A stretch of DNA of 64,000 nucleotides from Chenopodium formosanum (Eukaryota > Streptophyta > Magnoliopsida > Caryophyllales > Amaranthaceae): contig CM044857.1 of the NCBI GenBank assembly GCA_024500155.1, forward strand, positions 41,372,001 to 41,436,000, given 5' to 3'. This document shows, in pieces, positions 1-8,926 of this stretch. Under the pieces are notes generated by a model. It was given only the letters and a program-made list of their open reading frames with translations, searched no databases and had not been told where the DNA came from. The translations under genes were made by a program, and so were the position numbers. Numbering within the stretch: the stretch's first letter is position 1; each line of letters opens with the position of its first letter.

Positions 1-18
1 AAAAATGCGCTAATACAG

Positions 19-85
19 TCTGTCGCCACGCGACAGACATTGTCGCGTCGCGACAGAGTTAATTCCTGGCGACAGCGTGGAGTTT
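19..85 (+). repeat. GC-rich palindromic GTCGC array in the 5' LTR
   Basis: Short inverted motifs of the form TGTCGC-N4-GCGACA, followed by a single GGCGACAG copy. The array lies about 45 bp upstream of the TATA-like box at 128. It is shorter than the array at 7557-7655 in the 3' LTR. Confidence 0.85.
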
Positions 86-127
86 TATTCCTTATCAAAT
101 TCTATGTTTTTCCGGATTATTTTTCAT

Positions 128-135
128 TATAAATA
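128..135 (+). promoter_or_regulatory. TATA-like box of the 5' LTR
   Basis: TATAAATA followed about 30 bp later by transcribed-looking T/C-rich leader sequence. An identical box lies at 7706-7713 in the 3' LTR. It is the only good core-promoter match in the visible LTR. Confidence 0.6.
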
Positions 136-1353
136 GGGTCCGAATTCCTGTTTTCAGAAATCATTCACAATCATCAATTCTCATCAACTCTTCCTTAATT
201 CTCTCTATTTTCCCTCTAAGCAATATAGCTTTTTCTCTCTCTCTTTTTCTAAACTAGCTTTTTACAAACAATATTCCGCATTCACAAGATCTTGAGACAC
301 CTAGCCAAGTTCGAAGTTGCCTTCGCCCTAGACGTGCAAGGTTGATAATTTCTGAGGGTTTGGTCCAAAACTAGTCAAAACTTTATTTAATTTGATTTCA
401 ATTTAATTCTTTAGTTCTTTAATTATTCTTTGTTATTTTCATTGAAGTTTACTAACTTGTGTATTTTGTTATTAGAAAGAGGTACGAGGCTTCAAAGTAT
501 GTAATCTTATTACTCTCTTTCAATGTAGAAAGCATGTTTAGATTTGTTTATTATTGCCTTATAATTCCTAGTATCATGTTAGGATGTATTTAATTCCTAG
601 TATCATGTTAGGATGTTATTTTATGCTTTCTAGTATCATGTTTAGGGTGCCTTTACTTATTTCTAATATTATGTTATCATGTTAGTGCCATGTTAGGTTT
701 AAAGCTTTGATCTTTATTGTTTAGTGACATGCTAGGAGTTGTTATTAATCTTGTTAGTATCATGCCTAGGATCTTGCTATTATTATTAAGCTTTATTATG
801 CCTTATCATGCTATTATCATCGTTATTATTATGTTGCTTGATATTATTTATTATTTATTGTTATTGCTTGATCACACCTTTTATGATTGTTAAAGAGAAT
901 TTGTACTTGAAATCACGCTTAATAAGATAATTATTAATTTGGTTTAGGCTAATGTGATTTTAAGTCAAGTGATCGCCAATAATAGTTTTATTTGTGCATT
1001 AATATTCAACCAACATAGATAAACAGGGTAGGTTCAATATAATGTTTGTATGTTATTCGAAAAGCGCACATGAATACGAGCAGAACAAAGTAGAGGCCTA
1101 TTTTATAGGGCGGGTCCTTTCTTTTGTAGATTGGATTCGTACCCTCATCCCCGGACCCTATTTGGTTCAAGACCTTATGGAGTAGTTGACGGTCCTTTGG
1201 ATTGTCTTTTGGGTTTACAAGTTCCTAAAACTTGTTGGCGACTCTTTTTGCTCTTTTTCTTTCCCTTTGGAACGCCACCGTGCTTTAGTGTATGATCACA
1301 GTGGGGTTCAAGTTTGGGGTTATCGTAATGCTTGAAATATTCCCTACAGTTTT

Positions 1354-1371
1354 TGGCGACTCCACTGGGGA
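1354..1371 (+). other. Primer binding site of the gypsy element
   Basis: TGGCGACTCCACTGGGGA begins five bases after the LTR end at 1348, the expected place for a minus-strand primer site. The wording is typical of Tat/Ogre elements; the tRNA-Arg assignment comes from the literature and was not tested here. Confidence 0.6.
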
Positions 1372-1654
1372 GGATTTCTATTTATATTCCTGAAATTTAT
1401 TTAATTTTGGCAATTATTTAGAATGAGCGGATGAGACTTGAAAAATTCTAAGTATTTCATGTGCGTGATTTGATTAACATTATTGTCATATGCATTAAAA
1501 GGTCCTCATGGGAGTACCCCATGAGTCAATCCATAGGAATTTTACACGTAGGAAATTTGGGAAATATCTTTCATGACTAGAATCGAAAAGATGATGCGAA
1601 ATCTGGAAAATTCGAAGAACACAGAAACTTGCCAAGGCATGTAGGAACTAGCGT

Positions 1655-2098
1655 CTAGAAAACAGGGCTTGTCGCCCGTAAAAAGTTTTTGTCGCCTGGC
1701 GACAGATCTGTCGCCTGGCGACAGAAGCTTTTTTGCGGCGACAGTCCCTGTAGTCTGGCGCCAAGTTCTTCCAATACCGAGCCAGGGGTCTGCCTTCTTG
1801 CTTTGACCATTTCTAGTATTGTTGGCTCGATTTTGCTTATTGATTGAGTCATTTTCTCACTTTTATGAACCCATATGTGTTCTACATATGGAAATAACCC
1901 TCTGGGGGTTCCTGCTTCACCTGCCCAATGGAATATCCCACGATCATGTGTAAAGTTCAGATTTGGGTACGTGTAATGTTTGTGAATCCACCAAACCATG
2001 GAGTCGAGTCCGATTTCATCTCGCACTCGCGGAATCCTGTCCATTCGCTCCAACCCTCCCGGTAGGCTTGTGTGCAATGCATATGGATTCTTAACCAT
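1655..2098 (-). CDS. Uncharacterised 147-residue antisense ORF inside the gypsy element
   Basis: An uninterrupted ORF opposite to the element's own direction, starting at the ATG complementary to 2096-2098. I do not recognise the product. It has an aromatic-rich stretch (residues 33-75, with WWIHKHYTYPN and GLFPYVEHIWVHK), no clear signal peptide or membrane segment, and a C-terminal 30 residues encoded by the GTCGCC motif cluster at 1669-1765. Tat-lineage elements are known to carry extra ORFs, some antisense, but those usually lie between pol and the 3' LTR, whereas this one is near the 5' LTR. It could also be a captured host exon or a chance ORF; expression is unknown. Confidence 0.3.
   Translation of the reverse strand: MVKNPYALHTSLPGGLERMDRIPRVRDEIGLDSMVWWIHKHYTYPNLNFTHDRGIFHWAGEAGTPRGLFPYVEHIWVHKSEKMTQSISKIEPTILEMVKARRQTPGSVLEELGARLQGLSPQKSFCRQATDLSPGDKNFLRATSPVF
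1669..1765 (+). repeat. Internal GTCGCC/GGCGAC motif cluster 1
   Basis: Several copies of TGTCGCCTGGCGACAG-type palindromes spaced by AT-rich linkers. They match the core of the LTR array but lie inside the element, 320 bp downstream of the primer-binding site. Confidence 0.75.
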
Positions 2099-2444
2099 GG
2101 ACCTTTTTTTACTTAAACCATATCCTCGAACTTTAGAGAACTAGAGCCATGGTTAGGTTGCAAACTCATCTTGTGACTATGTGAACTACTTGTGCACCCT
2201 TGCTTGAATTTATTATATATGTGCTAACCGTTTGTTTGACTTGTGTTAAAGACTAAATGAATTGACTAATGACTAAAAGGACTTTGTCTAATTAATTAAT
2301 TTTGAATTAATTCAAGGCTAATAAATCAATCAATTCGACTTAGTACGACTTTAGGCATGTCCATTTAGAGTAAAATTACTGGAAACAGTCCAGATTAATG
2401 TTCCAGCCATGGCACAGGAATTTGGACTGTGGCGCAGCAGTTTA

Positions 2445-2522
2445 GTGTCTGTCGCCTGGCAACAATTTTGTCGTCTGGCGACAGGCTCTAAACAGTGGCG
2501 ACAGTCCTGTTGTTTTAGCTAC
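2445..2522 (+). repeat. Internal GTCGCC/GGCGAC motif cluster 2
   Basis: A second interior cluster with the same palindromic core (GTCGCCTGGC, GTCGTCTGGCGACAG, GTGGCGACAG). Degenerate single copies also occur near 5213-5262 (GCGACAGAAG, GCGGCGACAGG). Confidence 0.7.
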
Positions 2523-5500
2523 AATCCAGTTTTCTTGCTCGAGTCATCACGACGAGTCTAATTCACAGTCTACTAATCAGTTTATCATTTTATTAATGGT
2601 TCAAACCATGTTTAAGTCTTTAATTGAGTTTAGGCACTTAAAGTCCAATGGTCATACAATAAGAGTCAAAGACTTCGTTTAATTAATTAATCAATTAATT
2701 TTAACTAAAAAAAGGCCTAAAGTCGAGTCATAGTTCCTTTTAGTCAACCCGGATTTTTATTCCCGTATACTGCACATGTGTCAACTTGTTTTGGTCATAG
2801 CCGGAGTTCTAGGAAGAACCACGAGTCGTATAACCTATGGATCTGTAGCCCCGAGTTTTATCTTTAATTTGGAGTTAGTTTCGTCCCAATCAGAGTCACA
2901 GATTAAAAGTTATCACTAAAATACCACAGCCTGTCTAGTTTAATGCATATATGTGAAGTCTTAATTTAGTCTTTGCTTAAGTCTAGTCACATAGTCTAGC
3001 CACATGGTCATGACACAAGTCTTAACATTTCACCTACACTCACTATTCTTAGCACACACTTTGTACATGTTACCATGACCATGTCTTAGGTTCATGCATG
3101 AGTCGATTTTTCCGTCATTTGAGTGGGGGTCCATTCTATTCCTATTTCTTCAATATTTCTTCATCTACATCATCTTCCTACACTCCACATACTTTCTCCA
3201 CACATACCATTCCCTTCATTCTTTCATGATCTCTTCCCATCTATGCATGTTGAATCGAGTTCGAGTCATGTGATTGACAATAATAATAATAAAAAAAAGA
3301 GTAATGATGAGACAAAATACAAGGCAAGCTTCTCACTAAGATTTCATGCTTTCTTCTTCTTTTTTTTTCAAACCTTTCCCCTATAAGTCTAGCATAGGCA
3401 CCTTTTGTCTTCCTTAGATTTATTACATAGGTTTTTTTTTTATTTTTGTTCCCCTTAATAAAATGAGCATTTAATTTCTTGCATATGATCATTGCATTGC
3501 ATAATTCAAAAAAAAATAAAATAGAATCAAGGTCGAATTAAGCACAAGGTATACCAATGATTTGAGGCACCCCTTGTAGCCATGTCATATCATCTTCACC
3601 CTTTAAATATATAATCCTTTTTTTGATAAACCACTTTGAGCCTCGTCTAACGATAGACCTTTCTTTTTTCAACCCACATCTACTTAACCTTGGGATGGGA
3701 TGGTGTGCAACTTATGCATGTTCTAAATACAAAAGCTTGAGTGATAAAAATATAATAAAAGTGTACAAAAAGGCAAGTGTTCCAATGTCTTGGATATAAA
3801 AATATCTTTGATAAGAACATGTCTCAGATTGCGTCTTTTATCGAGTGCTCGGTACCGTGCCTGAGAAACATGAATGCCAAGTGAGTGATAGACCGCATGA
3901 TCGGGATTGCCCACACTTATAAAAATAAAAAAATGCAAAAGCAAAAAAAAAGAAGAGCAAAAAAAATAATAATAAACAAAAAAAAAAGAGCTCAAAAATG
4001 AGAAAAACTCAAGCATAAAAAAATATAAAGATTCAAAAGCAAGGTTGCACACCTTGGGGGGCTTATTTAGGTCCTTGAGCCTTTATCCCCTTCTTCTCTA
4101 ACCTTTAGCCTAACCACGTTACAACCCTTAAAAGACCTTTTTGAGGTATACATACACTTGTGTGAGGTTTGGCTAGAGCTACGTTTGGCCTGATTCCTAA
4201 AGGATACGTAGGCAACCTCATATTGAGGTGCGGCCATAATAAAAATGCATTCATTTTCACATTCACACACTTACACCATGATCATATCAAGGGATTTCCA
4301 ATGCTCATCCCTATTTACTTAGAGCTAGACTTGGGGGCTTGATCCTTACATCATTAGCCTACCTAGCCTAAGAGTCATCATTATTTGACTCTTATCAAAT
4401 AATACTTTTCCATACACTTAGCCTTTGTAGCCTAACTTTAGTGTTACTTTCACACACATCACAGATACATGACTAAATAGACTTCCAATTAGGAACCTTT
4501 TGTCATGAAGTCTTAGCATAACGTTGAAGCATGCTTTGTCATATCAACATCACTCATCACTTATAATCATCATTGTATCAAGAAGTATGAAGTACTTAGC
4601 CTCCATGCCTAAGTTACCTAAATACTTTCATAATCGAGTCAACTAAAATAGTTTAGGATGAATTAATCCTTGCACCTTGAGGGATAGTATCAAATGCATA
4701 TACTTGATTAAGCTCATTCAACATGCACCATCAAACACTTCGATTCTTTTTCACGTCTTTCTTTTTCGGGAGAAAGTCGGTACCCTCCACAAAAATGACG
4801 GAAAATTTTTGCTTTTTTGCATTTTCAAGTCGCACTTTACACACGAGTCATGTACATTGAGTCATGTTGTGTCATATCACATCGAGTGGAGTCTAACACA
4901 TGTGTCAAACGCTTTGAGTCGAGTCATGACAAGTCAATGAGTCAAGAAACACTAAGCCTTAGGTCAACCCTAATATAATATAATAAAAGATGAGCAAAGT
5001 CCTATAGTCATAAATATAGATGCAGGTACATTCCAGCGAGCAAGAATGTTTCCGGATTTTTTCGAAAAACCGCGAGTATAGATATATGAGATTCTTTCAA
5101 GATGAGAGAAGTTTGAGCAAAATTATATGGAGATGAAGAGCCTTAATTTGCAAAATATTTGAGCAGATTTGGTTGTAAGGAAACGACCAAATTGAAAGTT
5201 CAGAACGATATCGCTGCGACAGAAGTTCTGGCATGCGCTGGTGCGGCGACAGGTCACGTGGCTTCATGATGTGGTCATATAGACCTGGCTCAGCAATTTT
5301 GGGTTCCTTGGTACGCCAGTTAGCCCCTATAAGCAATTTGACATGATTTAGTAATCGGCTCGATTACAATCAACAATAAGTGATCGGCCTGACAAAAGAT
5401 CGTCTCACTTAGCTTAAAGCGCCTAAGCATTGGCTCATCGCAAGCACCAAAGTAACGGTTCACAACGATTTCAATTCCTAGGATGGAAGAAGATTTGAAG

Positions 5501-5555
5501 ATTTGAGATGACGAAGCCTTCAACAGGGGGCTTTAAGATTAAAAAGAGTCTATTG
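2523..5555 (+). other. Non-coding interior of the gypsy element
   Basis: AT-rich sequence with homopurine and T/C-rich runs (around 3290-3440 and 3930-4030) and no ORF with a recognisable domain. A stretch near 4190-4220 (GGATACGTAGGCAACC) resembles wording common in Tat/Ogre interiors, from memory of that family. Short ORFs here are low-complexity and not supported as genes. Confidence 0.6.
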
Positions 5556-6415
5556 CTTGGATTTAAGAAGGACGGTTTGAGATGAAGCGACCTTCAATAG
5601 CTTTCACTATGATTGGGGAGGTTATTATTAGATTTGAGAAGAACGATTCAAGATGAAGCGTTCTTTGATAGCTTTCGCTAAGATTGTGAAGGTTATCACT
5701 TGATTTGAGAAGATAGCACAAGATGGGCAATCTTCGACAACGCCCGCTAAGATTGTGGAAGTTGTCATCAAGATTTGAGAAGATAGCACGAGATGGGCAA
5801 TCTTCGACAACGCCCGCTAAGATTGTGGAAGTTGTCATCAAGATTTGAGAAGATAGCACGAGATGGGCGGTCTTCGACAACATTCGCTAAGATTGTGGAG
5901 GTTGTCACCTAGATTTGAGAAGAGCGGTTCGTGATGAGGCGGTCTTCGACAACATTCGCTAAGATTGTGGAAGTTGTCATCAAGATTTGAGAAGATAGCA
6001 CGAGATGGGCAATCTTCGACAACATTCGCTAAGATTGTGGAGGTTGTCACCTAGATTTGAGAAGAGCGGTTCGTGATGAGGCGGTCTTCGACAACATTCG
6101 CTAAGATTGTGGAAGTTGTCATCAAGATTTGAGAAGATAGCACGAGATGGGCAATCTTCGACAACATTCGCTAAGATTGTGGAGGTTGTCACCTAGATTT
6201 GAGAAGAGCGGTTCGTGATGAGTCGGTCTTCGACAACATTCGCTAAGATTGTGGAAGTTGTCATCAAGATTTGAGAAGATAGCACGAGATGGGCAATCTT
6301 CGACAACATTCGCTAAGATTGTGGAGGTTGTCACCTAGATTTGAGAAGAGCGGTTCGTGATGAGGCGGTCTTTGACGACATTCGCTAAGATTGTGAAAGT
6401 TGTCACCGTGATTCA
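5556..6415 (+). repeat. Tandem array of alternating 70- and 72-bp units (142-bp dimers)
   Basis: The phrase GATTGTGG recurs at 5751, 5821, 5891, 5963, 6033 and 6105, giving periods of 70, 70, 72, 70 and 72. The array holds about 12 units. From about 5890 the 70-bp type (GATAGCACGAGATGGGC) and the 72-bp type (GAGCGGTTCGTGATGAG) alternate, forming a 142-bp higher-order repeat; the left edge is more diverged. It lies about 550 bp before the polypurine tract, the zone where Tat elements are known to carry variable tandem repeats that can seed satellites. Confidence 0.92.
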
Positions 6416-6730
6416 AGGAAAAGCTCGAGATGTAGCAGCAATGATAGACAGCGTTCCCTAGGATGTGGAGAGTTGTCACAAATTCTGAAGATGACAAGAT
6501 ATGGTCACCTTCGACGGTCCCTCAAGATAAAGAAGAGATTGTCTATAGCGGCGATGCACTGCCGTGGCGACGTACGGCCACAACCCTGGAGATGACGACA
6601 TACAGTTATTTTCGACGATGTTCCCGAAATACTGTGGAGGATTTTCACCAAGATTATTGAAGACGACGACATATGGTTATCTTCAACGATGGCGTTCACG
6701 AGGCACTGTGGAGGTTGTCACAAACAACAA
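6416..6730 (+). repeat. Degenerate extension of the tandem array
   Basis: Decayed echoes of the 70/72-bp unit continue (GGATGTGGAGAGTTGTCAC, ACTGTGGAGGATTTTCACC, CACTGTGGAGGTTGTCAC) at roughly 70-120-bp spacing. They probably represent older units at the array edge. Confidence 0.55.
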
Positions 6731-6944
6731 ATGAAGCAACAACAAAATGGTTACGTTCAGAGACGTGTGCTCGACGGTGCAAGATACGCGTTTCTTAACT
6801 CTTTTATCTGTTTAACTAATGATTGGTTTGCAGGTATCGACGTTATAAAAATGATTTGGAATCGCAGAACGTTTTGAATCATTCTCCGTCCCTATCGATA
6901 CTTTGACTCTCGTTTTTTTGAAACATAAGTTTCTTCAAACTCAG

Positions 6945-6960
6945 TCAAAGTGGGGGCTTC
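6945..6960 (+). other. Polypurine tract of the gypsy element
   Basis: TCAAAGTGGGGGCTTC directly precedes the 3' LTR start at 6961 and would prime plus-strand synthesis. Its position fixes the orientation of the element as plus. Confidence 0.7.
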
Positions 6961-7556
6961 TGTAGACACCCATTTGTGTCTCCCCAAAACCAAACCCAGT
7001 GATGAATGCCTTGCACGTTGTGTTATTATCGAATTAGGTGAAAGTGATTCGAGAGCCAAGTGTTGCGGTTTAGTTTTAGTTAAATTCTTTTCTCTCTGTT
7101 TTTGAAAATGACTTATTTTATTTGAAAACGTCCATTCAGTTTATTTTGGTCCATGATAAGGGTCCAATAATGGTGTAGATGGATGGGGCTCGAAGAGACC
7201 TTTCCAACGATATATTATAAGCCCGATTCCGATGAATATTGAGGAAGTTATGGCCAAAATACTAAACTGGGCCCGGTTATTTATTTTAATACGGCCCAAT
7301 GATCTAGAGGAGGGCCCAATATTAATTATTATTCCTAAAATTATTAGGATTAATTATAGTTTTCTAGAAGTTTCTAGAAAGTTCCTTTTAATTCTAATGT
7401 TGTTAGAATTAATAATTAATTATCTTTTAAAGATTTTTATTTGGAATAAAATATTATTTTGTTATCTTAAAAATACGTATTTTATCTTCTGTGCGGATTC
7501 CGTAGATCAAGTTGATTAAAGATCGGATTCCGCGTGAAGAAAAATGCGCTAATACA

Positions 7557-7655
7557 GTCTGTCGCCAAACGACAAGTCTGTCGCCACGCGACAGACCCTG
7601 TCGCCGCGCGACAGACATTGTCGCGTCGCGACAGAGTTAATTCCTGGCGACAGCG
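7557..7655 (+). repeat. GC-rich palindromic GTCGC array in the 3' LTR
   Basis: Four consecutive hairpin-capable units of the type CTGTCGCC-N-GCGACAG plus one GGCGACAG copy, in otherwise AT-rich DNA and ending about 50-60 bp upstream of the TATA box at 7706. It has 39 bp more than the 5' LTR array. Confidence 0.88.
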
Positions 7656-7705
7656 TGGAGTTTTATTCCTTATCAAATTCTATGTTTTTCCGGATTATTT
7701 TTCAT

Positions 7706-7713
7706 TATAAATA
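7706..7713 (+). promoter_or_regulatory. TATA-like box of the 3' LTR
   Basis: TATAAATA at the position homologous to 128-135. Transcription from here would run into the disrupted copia element in antisense. Confidence 0.6.
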
Positions 7714-8926
7714 GGGTCCGAATTCCTGTTTTCAGAAATCATTCACAATCATCAATTCTCATCAACTCTTCCTTAATTCTCTCTATTCTCCCTCTAAGCA
7801 ATATAGCTTTTTCTCTCTCTCTTTTTCTAAACTAGCTTTTTACAAACAATATTCCGCATTCACAAGATCTTGAGACACCTAGCCAAGTTCGAAGTTGCCT
7901 TCGCCCTAGACGTGCAAGGTTGATAATTTCTGAGGGTTTGGTCCAAAACTAGTCAAAACTTTATTTAATTTGATTTCAATTTAATTCTTTAGTTCTTTAA
8001 TTATTCTTTGTTATTTTCATTGAAGTTTACTAACTTGTGTATTTTGTTATTAGAAAGAGGTACGAGGCTTCAAAGTATGTAATCTTATTACTCTCTTTCA
8101 ATGTAGAAAGCATGTTTAGATTTGTTTATTATTGCCTTATAATTCCTAGTATCATGTTAGGATGTATTTAATTCCTAGTATCATGTTAGGATGTTATTTT
8201 ATGCTTTCTAGTATCATGTTTAGGGTGCCTTTACTTATTTCTAATATTATGTTATCATGTTAGTGCCATGTTAGGTTTAAAGCTTTGATCTTTATTGTTT
8301 AGTGACATGCTAGGAGTTGTTATTAATCTTGTTAGTATCATGCCTAGGATCTTGCTATTATTATTAAGCTTTATTATGCCTTATCATGCTATTATCATCG
8401 TTATTATTATGTTGCTTGATATTATTTATTATTTATTGTTATTGCTTGATCACACCTTTTATGATTGTTAAAGAGAATTTGTACTTGAAATCACGCTTAA
8501 TAAGATAATTATTAATTTGGTTTAGGCTAATGTGATTTTAAGTCAAGTGATCGCCAATAATAGTTTTATTTGTGCATTAATATTCAACCAACATAGATAA
8601 ACAGGGTAGGTTCAATATAATGTTTGTATGTTATTCGAAAAGCGCACATGAATACGAGCAGAACAAAGTAGAGGCCTATTTTATAGGGCGGGTCCTTTCT
8701 TTTGTAGATTGGATTCGTACCCTCATCCCCGGACCCTATTTGGTTCAAGACCTTATGGAGTAGTTGACGGTCCTTTGGATTGTCTTTTGGGTTTACAAGT
8801 TCCTAAAACTTGTTGGCGACTCTTTTTGCTCTTTTTCTTTCCCTTTGGAACGCTACCGTGCTTTAGTGTATGATCACAGTGGGGTTCAAGTTTGGGGTTA
8901 TCGTAATGCTTGAAATATTCCCTACA

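Larger units (their letters stand above)
1..1348 (+). repeat. 5' LTR of the gypsy element, truncated by the window edge
   Basis: Aligns from position 1 to 7540 of the 3' LTR and ends CCCTACA at 1348. Against the 3' LTR it lacks 39 bp of the GTCGC hairpin array near its start and shows two substitutions (in the stretches around 210 and 1276). U3 is mostly outside the window; the TATA-like box, the T/C-rich leader and a long AT-rich downstream part are inside. Confidence 0.92.
1..8926 (+). mobile_element. Non-autonomous Ty3/gypsy element, Tat/Ogre-like, lacking gag-pol (5' end outside window)
   Basis: Direct repeats 1-1348 and 6961-8926 are the two LTRs; about 579 bp of the 5' LTR lie outside the window, giving roughly 9.5 kb in all. 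The full LTR begins TGTAGACACCC and ends CCCTACA. A primer-binding-like site (TGGCGACTCCACTGGGG) starts at 1354, and a purine tract (CAAAGTGGGGGC) ends just before 6961. These ends resemble the Tat/Ogre lineage, whose primer is reported to be tRNA-Arg (family knowledge, not checked). The 5.6-kb interior shows no gag, protease, reverse transcriptase or integrase in any frame, so it must be mobilised in trans (a LARD-type element). The LTRs differ by two substitutions plus a 39-bp indel, so the insertion is very recent. It sits in the 3' end of a minus-strand copia element. Confidence 0.85.
6961..8926 (+). repeat. 3' LTR of the gypsy element (1966 bp)
   Basis: Starts TGTAGACACC right after the purine tract and ends CCCTACA, so TGTAG/CTACA form short inverted termini. 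The U3 part 6961-7539 has no partner in the window because the 5' LTR copy is cut off. The sequence right of 8926 is copia coding sequence, so the insertion point is exact; the 5-bp target duplication cannot be confirmed without the left flank. Confidence 0.9.

Noticed and set aside
3123..4270. Several small ORFs on both strands
   Set aside because: Low-complexity translations (poly-Phe, poly-Lys or Asn) of homopolymer-rich element DNA, with no domain.
5556..6415. Regular repeats with a superficial CRISPR-like look
   Set aside because: Units are contiguous 70/72-bp tandem repeats with no unique spacers, inside a plant LTR element.
5563..6497. A ladder of similar 60-106-residue minus-strand ORFs
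   Set aside because: They are translations of the tandem array; a 142-bp period moves the frame each time, so no single protein is repeated.
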